From NCBI RefSeq assembly GCF_008693075.1, contig NZ_VXKJ01000053.1:62001-126000 (forward strand): DNA of 64,000 nucleotides, in the 5' to 3' direction. Source of the stretch: Corynebacterium phocae (GTDB lineage: Bacteria > Actinomycetota > Actinomycetes > Mycobacteriales > Mycobacteriaceae). The position numbers and the translations under genes are program-made. The notes beneath the pieces are model-generated. The model was given only the letters and a program-made list of their open reading frames with translations, was not told where the DNA came from and did not search any database. Each line of letters starts with the position of its first letter. Within the stretch, counting starts at the first letter, position 1. Below, one piece after another: positions 42,827 through 52,943 of this stretch.

Positions 42827-43753
42827 GTGACCATCCACGACGTCATCATCGTAGGTTCCGGCCCAGCCGGGTACACCGCGGCTTTATACGCAGCGCGTGC
42901 TGAATTAAACCCAATCGTTTTCGAGGGCTATGAGTACGGCGGTGAGCTGATGAATACCACGGAAGTGGAGAATTACCCCGGCTTCCAAAAAGGCATCATG
43001 GGCCCAGAGCTCATGGAGGAAATGCGCGCACAGGCCATCAATTTTGGCGCCGACCTGCGCATGGAACTGGTTGATTCCGTGGAACTTGCCGGTGATATCA
43101 AGAAAGTCCATGTAGGCGAAGACGTCTACCAAGCCCGTGCCGTTATCTTGGCCACCGGTGCGGCACCGCGCCACCTGGGGGTACCGGGGGAGACTGAGCT
43201 CACCGGGCGCGGCGTGTCCACCTGCGCCACCTGCGACGGGTTCTTCTTCAAGGGCCACAACATCGCAGTAGTGGGCGGCGGGGACTCCGCCATGGAAGAG
43301 GCCACCTTCCTTACCAAGTTCGCGGATTCCGTGACTATCATCCACCGCTCGGAGAACTTCCGCGCTTCCAAGATCATGCTCGACCGCGCCAAGGACAACG
43401 ACAAGATCAAATGGGCCACCAACAAAACCGTGCAGCGCGTGGTGGAGGCGGACGGCAAAGTCTCCGGCCTAGAACTCACCGACACCGTAACCGGGGAAGT
43501 CTCCGTCCTGGACGTTACCGCTATGTTCGTGGCCATTGGCCATGACCCACGCTCGGCCTTCCTTGAGGGCCAAGTAGCCACTAACGAAGGCGGCTATGTC
43601 AGCGTGGAGCAACCCTCCACCAAGACTTCCGTGCCGGGCGTTTTTGCCTGCGGTGACCTGGTGGATGACCACTACCGGCAGGCAATTACCGCCGCCGGTT
43701 CCGGCTGCCGCGCGGCCATTGACGCAGAGCATTACCTGGCCGCACACCGCTAG
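42827..43753 (+). CDS. trxB: Thioredoxin reductase
   Basis: A 308-residue low-molecular-weight NADPH-dependent flavoprotein. The FAD motif GSGPAG is at 10-15, the redox pair C133-A-T-C136 in [10 protein letters not shown], and the NADPH motif [12 protein letters not shown] follows. The GTG at 42827 was chosen because AAGGAG lies 6 nt upstream and the protein starts [10 protein letters not shown]. It recycles the thioredoxin encoded 60 bp downstream. Probably under SigM or disulfide-stress control (inference from homologues). Confidence 0.96.
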   Translation: MTIHDVIIVGSGPAGYTAALYAARAELNPIVFEGYEYGGELMNTTEVENYPGFQKGIMGPELMEEMRAQAINFGADLRMELVDSVELAGDIKKVHVGEDVYQARAVILATGAAPRHLGVPGETELTGRGVSTCATCDGFFFKGHNIAVVGGGDSAMEEATFLTKFADSVTIIHRSENFRASKIMLDRAKDNDKIKWATNKTVQRVVEADGKVSGLELTDTVTGEVSVLDVTAMFVAIGHDPRSAFLEGQVATNEGGYVSVEQPSTKTSVPGVFACGDLVDDHYRQAITAAGSGCRAAIDAEHYLAAHR

Positions 43754-43813
43754 GCCAACAAGCCCCCAGATTCTAGTAGAGTCCGTTTTCAGACCCAATT
43801 AAGGAGCCCACCC

Positions 43814-44140
43814 ATGAGCAACGTTAAATCCACCACCGCAGACGCCTTCCGCAAGGACGTCGTTGAACGCACCGACAAACCAGTAGTAGTTGACTTCTGG
43901 GCGCCGTGGTGCGGCCCCTGTAAGAAGTTGGGTCCCATCTTGGACGAGATCGCCACAGAGCTTGGTGATGAGGTTGACGTTTTCAAGGTCAACGTCGATG
44001 AGGAGCGCACCCTAGGCGCGATGTTCCAGATCATGTCCATTCCCACCGTTTTGGTTTTCAAAAACGGAGAGAAAGTCGAAGAATTCGCCGGGCTGCGTTC
44101 CAAAGCTGACATAGTAAAACTTATTAAAAAGCACGTTTAG
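43814..44140 (+). CDS. trxA: Thioredoxin
   Basis: A 108-residue thioredoxin with the active site W32-C33-G-P-C36 and the conserved cis-proline segment MSIPTVLVFKNG. AAGGAG precedes the ATG at 43814. A TAGAGT-like -10 before it may give a second promoter besides read-through from trxB. Equivalent of M. tuberculosis trxC (Rv3914) by position. Confidence 0.96.
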   Translation: MSNVKSTTADAFRKDVVERTDKPVVVDFWAPWCGPCKKLGPILDEIATELGDEVDVFKVNVDEERTLGAMFQIMSIPTVLVFKNGEKVEEFAGLRSKADIVKLIKKHV

Positions 44141-44171
44141 TGATGAGCTTTTTCACGAATAAAAGAAAGGG

Positions 44172-45368
44172 GTGAATGTGGACCGCGTTTTAACTGTCGG
44201 GGACCACAGCGCACGCGTGGCTGAAGCACGTGCGACCCTGGCACGCCTGGGGTTGAACCCCGGCTTTTCCGGACACCTCACCGACTGGAAGAAGCAGAAG
44301 TTCTCCGCTGAGGACAAATACTTTGACCAGGAACTATCGGTGATACTCAAGGCATTCCAGCAATCCCGCGGGATTGTCCCCTCCGGAAATCTAGACGAAT
44401 CCACACTGCGTGAACTCCGCCACGCCTCCTACACTTTAGGCGCGCGGGTACTGAGCCTGCAGCCTAATAACGAGTTGGTGGGAGATGACGTAGCCCAGCT
44501 GCAACAGCAACTCCAGGAACTGGGATTTTACCGCGGCCGTATCGACGGAACCTTTGGCCCGGACACCCACTCCTCCCTCATGGAATACCAACTCAACTAC
44601 GGCATCCAGACTGATGGCGTGTGCGGCCCCACCACCATCCGCGCCCTGAGCCTCCTCGGCCGGCGGTTTAATAGCGGCTCCGCGCAGCACATCGAAGAGC
44701 GTGAACGCGTTCGCAACGCCGGCCCCAAACTGGCCGGAAAGCGGATAGTCATTGACCCTTCCCTGGGCGGCGGTGAACCCGGCATCAAGGTCAAGGGGCG
44801 CTTCGGAGAAATTTCCGAAGAAGAAATCCTGTGGGATCTGGCGCAGAAGATCGAAGGAAGGCTCATTGCCGCCGGGACGGAGACAATCATCTCCCGCCCG
44901 CGCATGGACAACCCCTCCATCAAGGCCCGCTCCGCCATGGCCAACGCCTTTGGCGCGGACCTAGTAATCTCGCTTGCCTGCGATAGCTACCACAACGAAA
45001 AGGCCCACGGCATAGCCACCTTCTACTTTGGCTCGGAAGACGGCCATTCCTCGCTCATTGGAGAAACCCTGTCCGGGTACATCCAGCGTGAGATCGTGGC
45101 CCGCACGCCGCTGCTCAATTGCCGCAACCACGCCCGCACCTGGGAGCTCCTGCGGCTTACCCAGATGCCCATTGTTCAGGTCCTGCTGGGCTACCTCACC
45201 AACCCGGAGGACATTAAAACGCTCACCAAGCCTGATGTCCGCGACGCCATCGCGGAGGCTATCGTGGTGTCCGTCAAGCGCCTCTACCTGTTAGACGAAG
45301 ACACCGCCGTGACCGGCACCTACCGTTTCGACGAGCTCCTGGAAGCTGAAAAGACGCAACTGGACTAA
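44172..45368 (+). CDS. cwlM: CwlM, N-acetylmuramoyl-L-alanine amidase homologue, probable regulator
   Basis: A 398-residue cytoplasmic protein. Two peptidoglycan-binding-like domains come first (about 8-75 and 85-165; GDDVAQLQQQLQELGFY, DGTFGPDTHSSLMEYQ). An amidase_3 domain follows (from about 193). The zinc ligands are lost: IDPSLGGG replaces the usual DPGHGG, and VISLACDSY replaces the SIHAN-type motif. This fits the mycobacterial CwlM role as a non-enzymatic activator of MurA controlled by PknB (family knowledge). No signal peptide. The start is GTG at 44172 or 44178. Confidence 0.92.
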   Translation: MNVDRVLTVGDHSARVAEARATLARLGLNPGFSGHLTDWKKQKFSAEDKYFDQELSVILKAFQQSRGIVPSGNLDESTLRELRHASYTLGARVLSLQPNNELVGDDVAQLQQQLQELGFYRGRIDGTFGPDTHSSLMEYQLNYGIQTDGVCGPTTIRALSLLGRRFNSGSAQHIEERERVRNAGPKLAGKRIVIDPSLGGGEPGIKVKGRFGEISEEEILWDLAQKIEGRLIAAGTETIISRPRMDNPSIKARSAMANAFGADLVISLACDSYHNEKAHGIATFYFGSEDGHSSLIGETLSGYIQREIVARTPLLNCRNHARTWELLRLTQMPIVQVLLGYLTNPEDIKTLTKPDVRDAIAEAIVVSVKRLYLLDEDTAVTGTYRFDELLEAEKTQLD

Positions 45369-45435
45369 ATGCTCAACCACGCCCCGCAATAGGCTGCCAA
45401 GATAAACACCGCAACCTTCTAGCGAAACCGCCGCG

Positions 45436-46005
45436 CTAAACCATGGCACGCGCCAGCAGGTCATCCATGGCGGCCACGGTAAGCAGCTCGAAGGGCGGCG
45501 GGAGCTCCATCCGCAGGCGCGGGGTAATGGGGTGGTCCCGCACCACCCGGAACCCGGCGGCTTCTAGCGTTTCTACCGGCATGAGCCCTATCCGTGGGGG
45601 CTTTTCCCCCAGGAGTTTCCGCGCCTGTGCAAAGTCGCGGTAACCAAAGGCCTCCACGGCCGTGAAATCCCGGGCGACCAGGTTCATCACTGCGGCGTCA
45701 AGCACAATGGCCTCCAGTCCGGGGTGCCCCGGGTCCGCGAATAGAGAAGTAATGACCGCCGCGTCCTCCGCCACCGGCGCGGTGGGCAACTTGGCGGCGC
45801 CCTGCGCCAACTCTGGCGAGCAGAAGTACACGGTGGCGCTATCTTGAATGGTGAAACCACACTCACCGAACTCCACGAGCGCGCGGGTAACCCAAGCCTC
45901 CTTTTCAAAGGCGGGGTCCGCTACGGTGGTCTTGATCTCCCAGAACACACTGCGGGCAGCCAGGGGATGAACCTTAACCCCTTCAGTCACTGGCTGAACC
46001 CACAT
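45436..46005 (-). CDS. Conserved hypothetical protein (Rv3916c-like, GNAT-like)
   Basis: A 189-residue soluble protein found between cwlM and parB in related genomes. It may be a diverged acetyltransferase: EAFGYRDFAQARKLLGEKPP and GLMPVETLEAAGFRVVRDHP look like the acyl-CoA and C-terminal parts of a GNAT fold, but no clear Q/RxxGxG/A loop is seen. It starts 6 bp after the parB stop and is the last gene of the rpmH-to-parB run. Confidence 0.75.
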   Translation of the reverse strand: MWVQPVTEGVKVHPLAARSVFWEIKTTVADPAFEKEAWVTRALVEFGECGFTIQDSATVYFCSPELAQGAAKLPTAPVAEDAAVITSLFADPGHPGLEAIVLDAAVMNLVARDFTAVEAFGYRDFAQARKLLGEKPPRIGLMPVETLEAAGFRVVRDHPITPRLRMELPPPFELLTVAAMDDLLARAMV

Positions 46006-46011
46006 GGTGGC

Positions 46012-47025
46012 CTACTTGCCCTCAAGCAATCCCATGATGCGCTGGAAATCTTCCTGGTCCCCGAACTCCACCACCATCTTGCCCTTACGCTTGCCCATGG
46101 TCACGGTGACCTTGGTATCAAAGCGGTCGGAGAGCTTTTCCGCTTGTTCCGTGAAGAACTGCGGGGTTGGCGCGGGCGCCTTGCGTTCCTTAGGCTTTTC
46201 CCCGCGCTTATACAAAGTCACGGCCTCCTCTGTGGCGCGCACGGACATGCCCTCCGCCACCACGCGGCCGGCCAGGTCCTCCATGGCCTGCGGGTCCTCT
46301 AATCCCAACAGCGCGCGGGCGTGACCATTAGACAGCACGCCGGCGGCCACGCGCTTTTGTACGCCCACGGGCAGGCGCAGCAAGCGCAAGGTATTGGTCA
46401 CCTGCGGGCGGGACCGGCCAATCCGGTCAGCGAGCTCATGCTGGGTGACCCCAAACTCCTCCAACAGCTGGGAATAGGCGTGGGCTTCTTCCAACGGGTT
46501 GAGCTGAACGCGGTGGATGTTTTCCAACAACGCGTCGCGCAACATGGCGTCATCATCCGTATCCCGCACAATCGCCGGAATAGTAGATAGCCCCGCCTTG
46601 GCGGACGCGCGCCAGCGCCGCTCACCCATAATCAGTTCAAAGTTGCCCTCCCCAGCGGGGCGGACCACGATGGGCTGCAAAAGCCCAAACTCCTTGATGG
46701 AGTGGATGAGCTCACTTAAACCCTCTTCATCAAATTCGGTACGCGGCTGCTTGGGGTTGGGTGAAATAGACCCGATGGCTATCTCACGGTAGGTAGCGCC
46801 AATCGCGGCGGGCTGGCGGCCCTTCCGGGGTGCCTGCTGGGAGATGGTGGGCGCACCCTTGACCCGCTGGCCGTCAGTAGGGGCATCGGACTTGCGGGGG
46901 GATTCTCCCAAGATGACATCGGCGGCTGAAGTGCCCAAGCGTGGGCTCCGTGACGGCGTGCCGGGACCGGACGGGATGAGAGCTGCTAGGCCCTTTCCAA
47001 GGCCACCTTGACGTTTGTCTTCCAT
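46012..47025 (-). CDS. parB: Chromosome partitioning protein ParB
   Basis: A 337-residue CTPase and parS-binding protein. The N-terminal ParB/Srx domain shows [22 protein letters not shown] and the [13 protein letters not shown]-motif. The helix-turn-helix has [20 protein letters not shown]. The C-terminal dimerisation segment ends [14 protein letters not shown]. The basic N-terminus ([15 protein letters not shown]) is typical of actinobacteria. It starts 4 bp after parA. No perfect parS site was seen by eye in the window. Confidence 0.96.
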   Translation of the reverse strand: MEDKRQGGLGKGLAALIPSGPGTPSRSPRLGTSAADVILGESPRKSDAPTDGQRVKGAPTISQQAPRKGRQPAAIGATYREIAIGSISPNPKQPRTEFDEEGLSELIHSIKEFGLLQPIVVRPAGEGNFELIMGERRWRASAKAGLSTIPAIVRDTDDDAMLRDALLENIHRVQLNPLEEAHAYSQLLEEFGVTQHELADRIGRSRPQVTNTLRLLRLPVGVQKRVAAGVLSNGHARALLGLEDPQAMEDLAGRVVAEGMSVRATEEAVTLYKRGEKPKERKAPAPTPQFFTEQAEKLSDRFDTKVTVTMGKRKGKMVVEFGDQEDFQRIMGLLEGK

Positions 47026-47029
47026 GTTT

Positions 47030-47869
47030 TTAACCTTCCAGTTCCGCGTAGATTTCAGGGCTCACACCAATGGCGCCGGTGGTGGGGTGAGGGACGTAAT
47101 CCCCGCGCTTGTCCAGCTCCACAGCGGCGGCCACGTAGGCCCGAGCACCCGTAGAAGAAGGATCATAGTCAACCACGGTCTTACCAAAACCAGGAGCCTC
47201 AGACACCCGGATAGACCGGGGAATAACGTTGCCCAACACGACTGCACCGAACTGGTTGCGGACCTCCATGGCTACCTGCTCCGCCAACTTGGTGCGGGCG
47301 TCATACATGGTCAGCAAAATCGCGGAGATGTGCAGCTCATGGTTCAGGTGCTCCCTAATCATATTGATATTGCCCAAAAGCTGGCCTACTCCCTCCAACG
47401 CGTAATACTCACACTGGATAGGAATGATGACCTCTTCCGCACACGTCATGGCATTGATAGTCAACAGCCCCAAGGAGGGCGGGCAGTCAATAAAAACATA
47501 GTCAAAGCCGTGCTTTTCCAAGAACCCGTTGTGCAGGGCGTCGTAAAGCCGGAACTCACGCCGGACCAGGGAGACCATCTCAATCTCTGCGCCGGCCAAG
47601 TCAATGGTGGCGGGGATACAGAAGAGATTTCCGCTGCCCTGCAGCGTTTCTTCCGCAGTACAGTCTCCCAGCAACACCTCATAGGAGGACTTTGTGCCGG
47701 AGGTATGGACCGCCCCCACAGCGGTGGACGCGTTTCCCTGCGGATCTAGGTCAATAACCAGGACTTTCTTGCCGTTGTCAGCAAGCGCAGCGGCAAGGTT
47801 GACGGCGGAGGTGGTCTTTCCCACCCCGCCCTTTTGGTTAGCAATGGTTACAAGGCGCACAGAACTCAT
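47030..47869 (-). CDS. parA: Chromosome partitioning ATPase ParA
   Basis: A 279-residue deviant Walker-A ATPase. [20 protein letters not shown] starts near residue 9; [10 protein letters not shown] and [14 protein letters not shown] are the A' and B motifs. Works with ParB to segregate the origin and, in corynebacteria, to position it at the poles. It is part of the minus-strand run with rsmG and parB. Confidence 0.96.
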   Translation of the reverse strand: MSSVRLVTIANQKGGVGKTTSAVNLAAALADNGKKVLVIDLDPQGNASTAVGAVHTSGTKSSYEVLLGDCTAEETLQGSGNLFCIPATIDLAGAEIEMVSLVRREFRLYDALHNGFLEKHGFDYVFIDCPPSLGLLTINAMTCAEEVIIPIQCEYYALEGVGQLLGNINMIREHLNHELHISAILLTMYDARTKLAEQVAMEVRNQFGAVVLGNVIPRSIRVSEAPGFGKTVVDYDPSSTGARAYVAAAVELDKRGDYVPHPTTGAIGVSPEIYAELEG

Positions 47870-47878
47870 ATCACTAGG

Positions 47879-48493
47879 TTACTTTACGCGGGGGACACGG
47901 ATGATGGTCGTGCCAAACACGGTGGATACTGTGGGTTCCCCGCCGCCGGCTTTGCGGATTTCTTTGGCGTCGCGTTCTAGTTCTTCGTGCACGGATTCAC
48001 CCTTCATAGCGATCATTTCCCCGCCCACCTTGGCCAGGGGCAGGGACCACTTCACTAGCTTGCCCAGCGGTGCCACCGCACGGGAGGTCACGACATCTGC
48101 CCCAGATACCGCCTTTTTCACCGGGCCTTCTTCCGCGCGGCCGCGGATCACGGTGACGTTTGACAGTTCCAGCATATCCACCACCTCTTGGAGGTAGGTG
48201 GAACGCTTCAACAAGGGCTCTACGAGCGTGATGTGCAAGTCCGGGCGCGCGATGGCTAGGGGAATACCGGGCAGGCCGGCACCGGAGCCTACATCAACGA
48301 TAACCGCGCCGTGGGCCATAACTTCGCCTATGACCGCGCAGTTGAGGATATGGCGGTCCCATAGCCTAGGGATCTCCCGGGGTCCCATAAAACCACGGAC
48401 GTGACCGTCCGTAGCCAGGGAATCATGGTATTTCTGGGCTAGATCGAAACGGTCACCGAAGACTCTCTGGGGAGTCAACTTTTCCTGTGTCAT
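47879..48493 (-). CDS. rsmG: 16S rRNA (guanine527-N7)-methyltransferase
   Basis: A 204-residue SAM-dependent methyltransferase with the SAM motif [16 protein letters not shown] and the RsmG-specific [15 protein letters not shown]. Loss of its activity gives low-level streptomycin resistance in other bacteria. It sits between yidC and parA, the standard origin order. Confidence 0.95.
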   Translation of the reverse strand: MTQEKLTPQRVFGDRFDLAQKYHDSLATDGHVRGFMGPREIPRLWDRHILNCAVIGEVMAHGAVIVDVGSGAGLPGIPLAIARPDLHITLVEPLLKRSTYLQEVVDMLELSNVTVIRGRAEEGPVKKAVSGADVVTSRAVAPLGKLVKWSLPLAKVGGEMIAMKGESVHEELERDAKEIRKAGGGEPTVSTVFGTTIIRVPRVK

Positions 48494-48496
48494 AAG

Positions 48497-49471
48497 TTAC
48501 TTCTGCTTGCGCTGTTTTTTGGTACGACGGTCAAGCTTGCGGGCGCCGGGCTTGGGAGCCATGGTGCGCTTGGCCTCCATCTTGGCGGCCTCCTCAGCTT
48601 CTTCTTCAGCATCCATCTTGCTGTAGACCATCCGGGTCTGCACGAAGGTCCACAGGGTGTTGGAAAGCATGTAGAACAGCAGACCAACTGGCCAGATGAA
48701 ACCGGAGAAGACCAGTGTTGCGGGCAGGACCCACAACATCATGGTGTTCATCATCTTAGTCTGCATTTCCATCATCTCGGCGTTCTGGCCGGTGGCTGGT
48801 GCCACCTTTCCAGCAGCCTTGCGCTTGGCCTGCCGGGCTAGCGAAAGTTTGGCGTTAAGGTGGGTAAAGATGGCAATGATGATGATTAGCGGAACGATGA
48901 TGATGGCAGCGTGCACAATGTCCACGCCCTCAAGCAGCGGGGAGTTGGCGCGCAGGTTGGTCACCAGAGGAACGCCAAAGACTTCCGCGTCAACGTAGGA
49001 GCGCACTAGTTCAGGGGAGAAGATGTAGTTGGCAATGCTGGCGTTTTGTTCCGGGCTCATGGGTTCAGCAACGTGGCCAAAGGCACCGCCAACCACAACG
49101 GTACGGTCAAAGGAGCGCAGCACGTGGAACAAACCAATAAAGACCGGAATCTGGGCCACCATGGGAAGGCAGCCGGCCACCGGGCGAACGCCGGACTCAG
49201 CGTAGAGCTTCTTCATTTCCTCGCCGGCGCGCATCTGATCATTGCCGTACTTTTCGCGGATTTCCTTCATCCGCGGCTGGAGCTCCTGCATCTTGCGGGC
49301 AGACCGCAGCTGGTTGATGGTTGGCTTAACCAGGAGGGCCTTTATGGTCCAGGTCAGCAACACAATGGCCAGGATCCAGGTGATACCCCAGCTGGGGTCG
49401 AGCACGAAACTCAGCAGCCAGTGCCAAAACCACAAAATCGCTGAGATGGGCCAATAGATGAAATTAAGCAC
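48497..49471 (-). CDS. yidC: Membrane protein insertase YidC
   Basis: A 324-residue Gram-positive-type YidC with about five helices (first at 4-24). TIKALLVKPTINQLRSARKM and the GCLPMVAQIPVFIGLFHVLR segment are conserved, and a basic tail (residues 290-324) binds ribosomes. It inserts proteins with or without SecYEG. No jag/R3H gene lies between it and rsmG, unlike mycobacteria. Confidence 0.95.
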   Translation of the reverse strand: MLNFIYWPISAILWFWHWLLSFVLDPSWGITWILAIVLLTWTIKALLVKPTINQLRSARKMQELQPRMKEIREKYGNDQMRAGEEMKKLYAESGVRPVAGCLPMVAQIPVFIGLFHVLRSFDRTVVVGGAFGHVAEPMSPEQNASIANYIFSPELVRSYVDAEVFGVPLVTNLRANSPLLEGVDIVHAAIIIVPLIIIIAIFTHLNAKLSLARQAKRKAAGKVAPATGQNAEMMEMQTKMMNTMMLWVLPATLVFSGFIWPVGLLFYMLSNTLWTFVQTRMVYSKMDAEEEAEEAAKMEAKRTMAPKPGARKLDRRTKKQRKQK

Positions 49472-49482
49472 GAGAAATCTTC

Positions 49483-49752
49483 CTAGTTGGTGTCAGATAC
49501 CGGGTCATATCCACCCGGATGCCAAGGCCCGCATTTGCTGATCCTGGCTATAGCCATCCCCGTTCCCTTCACAGCGCCATGCGTGGAAATGGCTTCCAAG
49601 GCATAGGCACTGCAGGAGGGTTCGAAACGGCAGGTGGAACCTAGTTTAAGGGGTGAGAGAAACTTTTGGTAGAACCGAACCGCGGCGACGAAGGGTTTTG
49701 CTAACCCTCGCGCCTCGGGAATCTGTTCACCATCAGTGTTGAAATAGCTCAT
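49483..49752 (-). CDS. yidD: Membrane protein insertion efficiency factor YidD
   Basis: An 89-residue UPF0161 protein with [15 protein letters not shown], three conserved cysteines in [17 protein letters not shown] (plus [14 protein letters not shown]). It overlaps rnpA by four bases and precedes yidC by 11 bp. Confidence 0.95.
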   Translation of the reverse strand: MSYFNTDGEQIPEARGLAKPFVAAVRFYQKFLSPLKLGSTCRFEPSCSAYALEAISTHGAVKGTGMAIARISKCGPWHPGGYDPVSDTN

Positions 49753-50111
49753 CGGCGTGCCTTTGTTAAGGCCTTGCGCAGGTCTTTTTCCAGTTCAGCA
49801 CTGGAGGCCGTTCCGGAAGCGGGAAGCGCGCGGATAACAATGTCCACGGTCGCCGGCAGCGTTGGGATAAGGCTCATACAAATATGACGAAGCCGCCGGG
49901 AGGTGCGGTGGCGGACCACCGCGTTCCCAACGGCCTTAGAAACAACAAGGCCGAAGCGTGGCCCGGAGGCGTCAACTTCGGCTTCATTATTTTCGCCGCG
50001 GTTGTAATCCAGGTAGTGGATTACAACCGTGCGTGAACCCGCGCGCTTGCCACCTTTAATTGCCTTCCGGAATTGGACTGGCGAGGTGAGCTTATGGTGT
50101 GCGGGAAGCAT
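49749..50111 (-). CDS. rnpA: Ribonuclease P protein component
   Basis: A 120-residue basic protein with [20 protein letters not shown], the RNR-type RNA-binding motif, and [21 protein letters not shown]. It helps the RNase P RNA cut tRNA leaders. It starts 4 bp after rpmH. Confidence 0.95.
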   Translation of the reverse strand: MLPAHHKLTSPVQFRKAIKGGKRAGSRTVVIHYLDYNRGENNEAEVDASGPRFGLVVSKAVGNAVVRHRTSRRLRHICMSLIPTLPATVDIVIRALPASGTASSAELEKDLRKALTKARR

Positions 50112-50115
50112 GACT

Positions 50116-50259
50116 TTAAGCAGTCAGCTTTGCGCGGCCCTTCTTGCGGCGTGCTGCCACAATTGCGCGACCTGCGCGGGTGCTCATACGAGTACGGAAA
50201 CCATGCTTACGTGCACGGCGACGGTTGTTCGGCTGGAACGTCCGCTTGCCCTTTGCCAC
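50116..50259 (-). CDS. rpmH: 50S ribosomal protein L34
   Basis: A 47-residue protein beginning [20 protein letters not shown] and ending KKGRAKLTA. It starts with GTG at 50259, with AAGGAGA upstream. It is the first gene of the minus-strand origin run; its promoter lies in the AT-rich 50280-50400 region. Confidence 0.97.
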   Translation of the reverse strand: MAKGKRTFQPNNRRRARKHGFRTRMSTRAGRAIVAARRKKGRAKLTA

Positions 50260-50582
50260 GGTAATTCTCCTTGAAGTTGAAGGCAGCACAGCGCCTTAGC
50301 GCTACACTACTTAAGTGTTTGATGATGTGAGAAGCAAGGCTTTGAAACCCTGAACTATCAAAATAATTGAGTTGTTTTTAAAAACGACCCTTCTCACGCA
50401 CAGCATCTTGCTGTGATAGACCATGCCAGATTACGCGACTTTTCAATCTTTGTACAAATCGACACCCGGTCACACCCGAAATTACAAGCATGTTTTTCTT
50501 CCCAGCTCACCGGCATGTTTGCCAAGGTTTCCTGGGCGAATGAGGGCCCAGATTTTTACCCCTTGTGGAGTTATTAAGGGCC
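50260..50582. other. rpmH upstream region
   Basis: No gene is seen. The region contains the rpmH ribosome-binding site, a perfect 12-bp palindrome GTTTTTAAAAAC (50374-50385), and flanking 8-bp inverted arms GTGAGAAG (50327-50334) and CTTCTCAC (50390-50397). These could fold as a leader structure or mark an AT-rich origin-side element. Confidence 0.5.
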
Positions 50583-50792
50583 TGTGGACAAATAGTTAGA
50601 CACTGTGGGTTTTAACCGGTAAAACATATTAGAACCAGCGACATCCCGGGCGGACAGCTTGTGGATAACCCTAAATCGAAACTTTAGACTTCTCCTGTTA
50701 TTGCAGGTAAGGTGGATAAAGTGCGCTTTTTCAAGTTATCCACAGGGTCAGGTAGGGTTGTGGATAACCCGGAATTGCACACCTGTGGATAA
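50583..50792. promoter_or_regulatory. DnaA-box cluster upstream of dnaA
   Basis: Consensus 9-mers (TTATCCACA or its complement) lie at 50660-50668 (-), 50736-50744 (+), 50759-50767 (-) and 50784-50792 (-). One-mismatch boxes lie at 50583-50591 and 50711-50719. The cluster sits directly before dnaA, so it may serve both autoregulation of dnaA and origin function. Confidence 0.85.
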
Positions 50793-50899
50793 CTCTGTGG
50801 AAGTCCCGCGTACACTGCAAAATCTGGCTGTGCACAAGTCCGTGGAATTTGTCATTAATACTTAACAACCAACCCAGAACAACAAGAAAAGGTGTGAGC

Positions 50900-52597
50900 G
50901 TGGCTGAATCACAACACGACACTGAGGCCATGTGGTCGGCGATAGTCGAGGATCTACTCACCCGTTCCGCCAAGTCCGAGCCGGGAGCTTTCAAGTTCTC
51001 CCCGCGCCAACGCCTTGCCGTCCGCCGGGTGCGCCCCATCATGCTTAACAACGGCTACGCTTTCATCGCGGCACCGGACGAGCACGCCAAAGTCATCGTG
51101 GAAAACGAACTGACCGAGCCGCTCACGGCCTCCCTGACCAAGTATTTTGGGCGGCCTTATTCGCTCACCGTGTCCTTGGCCATGCCCGAGCCCGCCCCGG
51201 TGCCGGAGCCAGCACCAACACCCGCACCCACCGAGCAACCAGTTGCGCCTCCGGCACCCCCTACAGCGGCACCCTCAGCCGGAGCCCCAGGTGAAGCACC
51301 AAGTGGAGCACCGGCAGTTGGGGCCACCGGTTCCACACCCCATGGCTCCGCACCCCTCAATCCCGGCATCCCGGAGGCCATCAAACTGCCCTCCCAGCTT
51401 GATGCTGAACCTCGCGCAGCCAGAGACCCCAGGTGGGATAACACTTATACCGATCCAAACCCCACGAACCTCGATGACTTGGCGGATAAGTTCGCCCAAA
51501 CCCAGCCCGCGCCATCCGGAGCGCGGATCCCACGTGAGGAGCCAGCGCACGACCCCAACCGCGAAACCTCGCTCAATCCGCACCACACCTTTGAGAGCTT
51601 TGTCATTGGTTCCTCGAACCGCTTTGCCAACGGCGCGGCCGTAGCCGTGGCAGAATCCCCCGCGCAGGCCTACAACCCGCTGTTCATTTGGGGCGGCTCC
51701 GGCCTGGGCAAAACCCACCTTCTCCACGCCGCCGGAAACTACGCCAAGTTTTTACAGCCGGGGTTGCGCGTGAAGTACGTTTCCTCCGAGGAATTCACCA
51801 ATGACTACATCAACTCCCTGCGCGATGACCGGCAGGAGTCTTTCAAAAGGCGCTACCGCAACCTTGACATCCTGATGGTTGATGACATCCAGTTCCTGGA
51901 AGGCAAAGAGTCCACGCAGGAGGAGTTCTTCCACACGTTCAACGCCTTACACCAGGCAAACAAGCAGATCATTTTGTCCTCAGACCGTCCACCCAAGCAG
52001 CTCAACACCCTGGAAGACCGGTTGCGCACTCGCTTTGAAGGCGGGTTGATTACAGATATTCAGCCGCCCGATCTGGAAACCCGCATTGCCATTTTGATGA
52101 AGAAGGCGGAGTCGGACGGTACCAAAATTTCCCGGGAGATTTTGGAAATGATTGCCTCCCGTTTTGAGTCTTCTATCCGGGAGCTGGAAGGCGCACTCAT
52201 CCGCGTTTCCGCGTATTCCTCCTTGTCACACCAGGACATCACCATGGAAACCGCGGAACTTGCGCTCCGTGACCTGATTCCAGATTCTGCCGACAGGCAG
52301 ATCACGGCGGCCACCATCATCGACATTACCTCTGACTATTTCAACGTTGACCCTTCCGATCTCAAGGGGGCGGGGAAAAAGCGCACTATCGCACACGCCC
52401 GCCAGCTGGCAATGTATCTTTGCCGCGAGCTCACCGAACTTTCCCTGCCCAAAATTGGATCCGAGTTTGGCGGCAAGGACCACACCACGGTGATGTACGC
52501 GGAGAGGAAGATTAAGAAGGCTATGAACGAAGACCGCCAGACTTACAACGAGATCCAGGAGTTAACCTCAAAAATTCAGTCTGCTCCCCGTAATTAG
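50900..52597 (+). CDS. dnaA: Chromosomal replication initiator DnaA
   Basis: A 565-residue AAA+ initiator. Domain I covers about 1-90. A long Pro/Ala/Gly-rich linker (about 95-175) is longer than in most bacteria but usual in corynebacteria. Walker A GGSGLGKT is at 265-272, Walker B ILMVDDIQF at 324-332, and domain IV carries GGKDHTTVMYAERKIKK. The GTG at 50900 was chosen because AAAAGG lies 7 nt upstream; a GTG at 50894 is too close to that site. Followed by a strong terminator. Confidence 0.96.
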   Translation: MAESQHDTEAMWSAIVEDLLTRSAKSEPGAFKFSPRQRLAVRRVRPIMLNNGYAFIAAPDEHAKVIVENELTEPLTASLTKYFGRPYSLTVSLAMPEPAPVPEPAPTPAPTEQPVAPPAPPTAAPSAGAPGEAPSGAPAVGATGSTPHGSAPLNPGIPEAIKLPSQLDAEPRAARDPRWDNTYTDPNPTNLDDLADKFAQTQPAPSGARIPREEPAHDPNRETSLNPHHTFESFVIGSSNRFANGAAVAVAESPAQAYNPLFIWGGSGLGKTHLLHAAGNYAKFLQPGLRVKYVSSEEFTNDYINSLRDDRQESFKRRYRNLDILMVDDIQFLEGKESTQEEFFHTFNALHQANKQIILSSDRPPKQLNTLEDRLRTRFEGGLITDIQPPDLETRIAILMKKAESDGTKISREILEMIASRFESSIRELEGALIRVSAYSSLSHQDITMETAELALRDLIPDSADRQITAATIIDITSDYFNVDPSDLKGAGKKRTIAHARQLAMYLCRELTELSLPKIGSEFGGKDHTTVMYAERKIKKAMNEDRQTYNEIQELTSKIQSAPRN

Positions 52598-52634
52598 CAT
52601 TTCTGGCCTCCTTCTAGGCCTAGGGCAAACGTTT

Positions 52635-52673
52635 CCGCCGGTAGCTGCCTTGCAGCCACCGGCGGTTTCTTTT
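52635..52673 (+). terminator. dnaA terminator
   Basis: CCGCCGGT (52635-52642) pairs with ACCGGCGG (52658-52665) around an inner AGCTGC/GCAGC stem, followed by TTTCTTTT. It separates dnaA from dnaN transcription. The T-tract runs into the first downstream DnaA box. Confidence 0.9.
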
Positions 52674-52930
52674 ATCCACAGGGAATTTCACACCTGTGTA
52701 ATTCCACTGTTGTAATTTAGTTGAGTTCGTCACTTGTTCGGGGTTTTAGCTGGAGTTTAGGCCTGTGGATAAGCATGTTCACAAGTGGGCCTGGCCGGTG
52801 GAACAAATGTGGATAAACTACAAGGGTCGGTTTTTGTCCACAGAAAATTCCTGTCATTCACAGGAAACCCACACCGCTGCCAACAGATCAAAAACGGCTA
52901 ATTACAAGCTACGAAGGGTGGTTATCCACA
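52672..52930. promoter_or_regulatory. Origin of replication, DnaA-box cluster between dnaA and dnaN
   Basis: Consensus boxes are at 52672-52680 (+), 52764-52772 (-), 52808-52816 (-) and 52922-52930 (+), with a one-mismatch box (TTGTCCACA) at 52834-52842. The dnaA-dnaN interval (52598-53156) has no gene. In actinobacteria this interval is the usual oriC. The last box is followed by an unwinding-type element. Confidence 0.9.
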
Positions 52931-52943
52931 AAACCCACACCGC

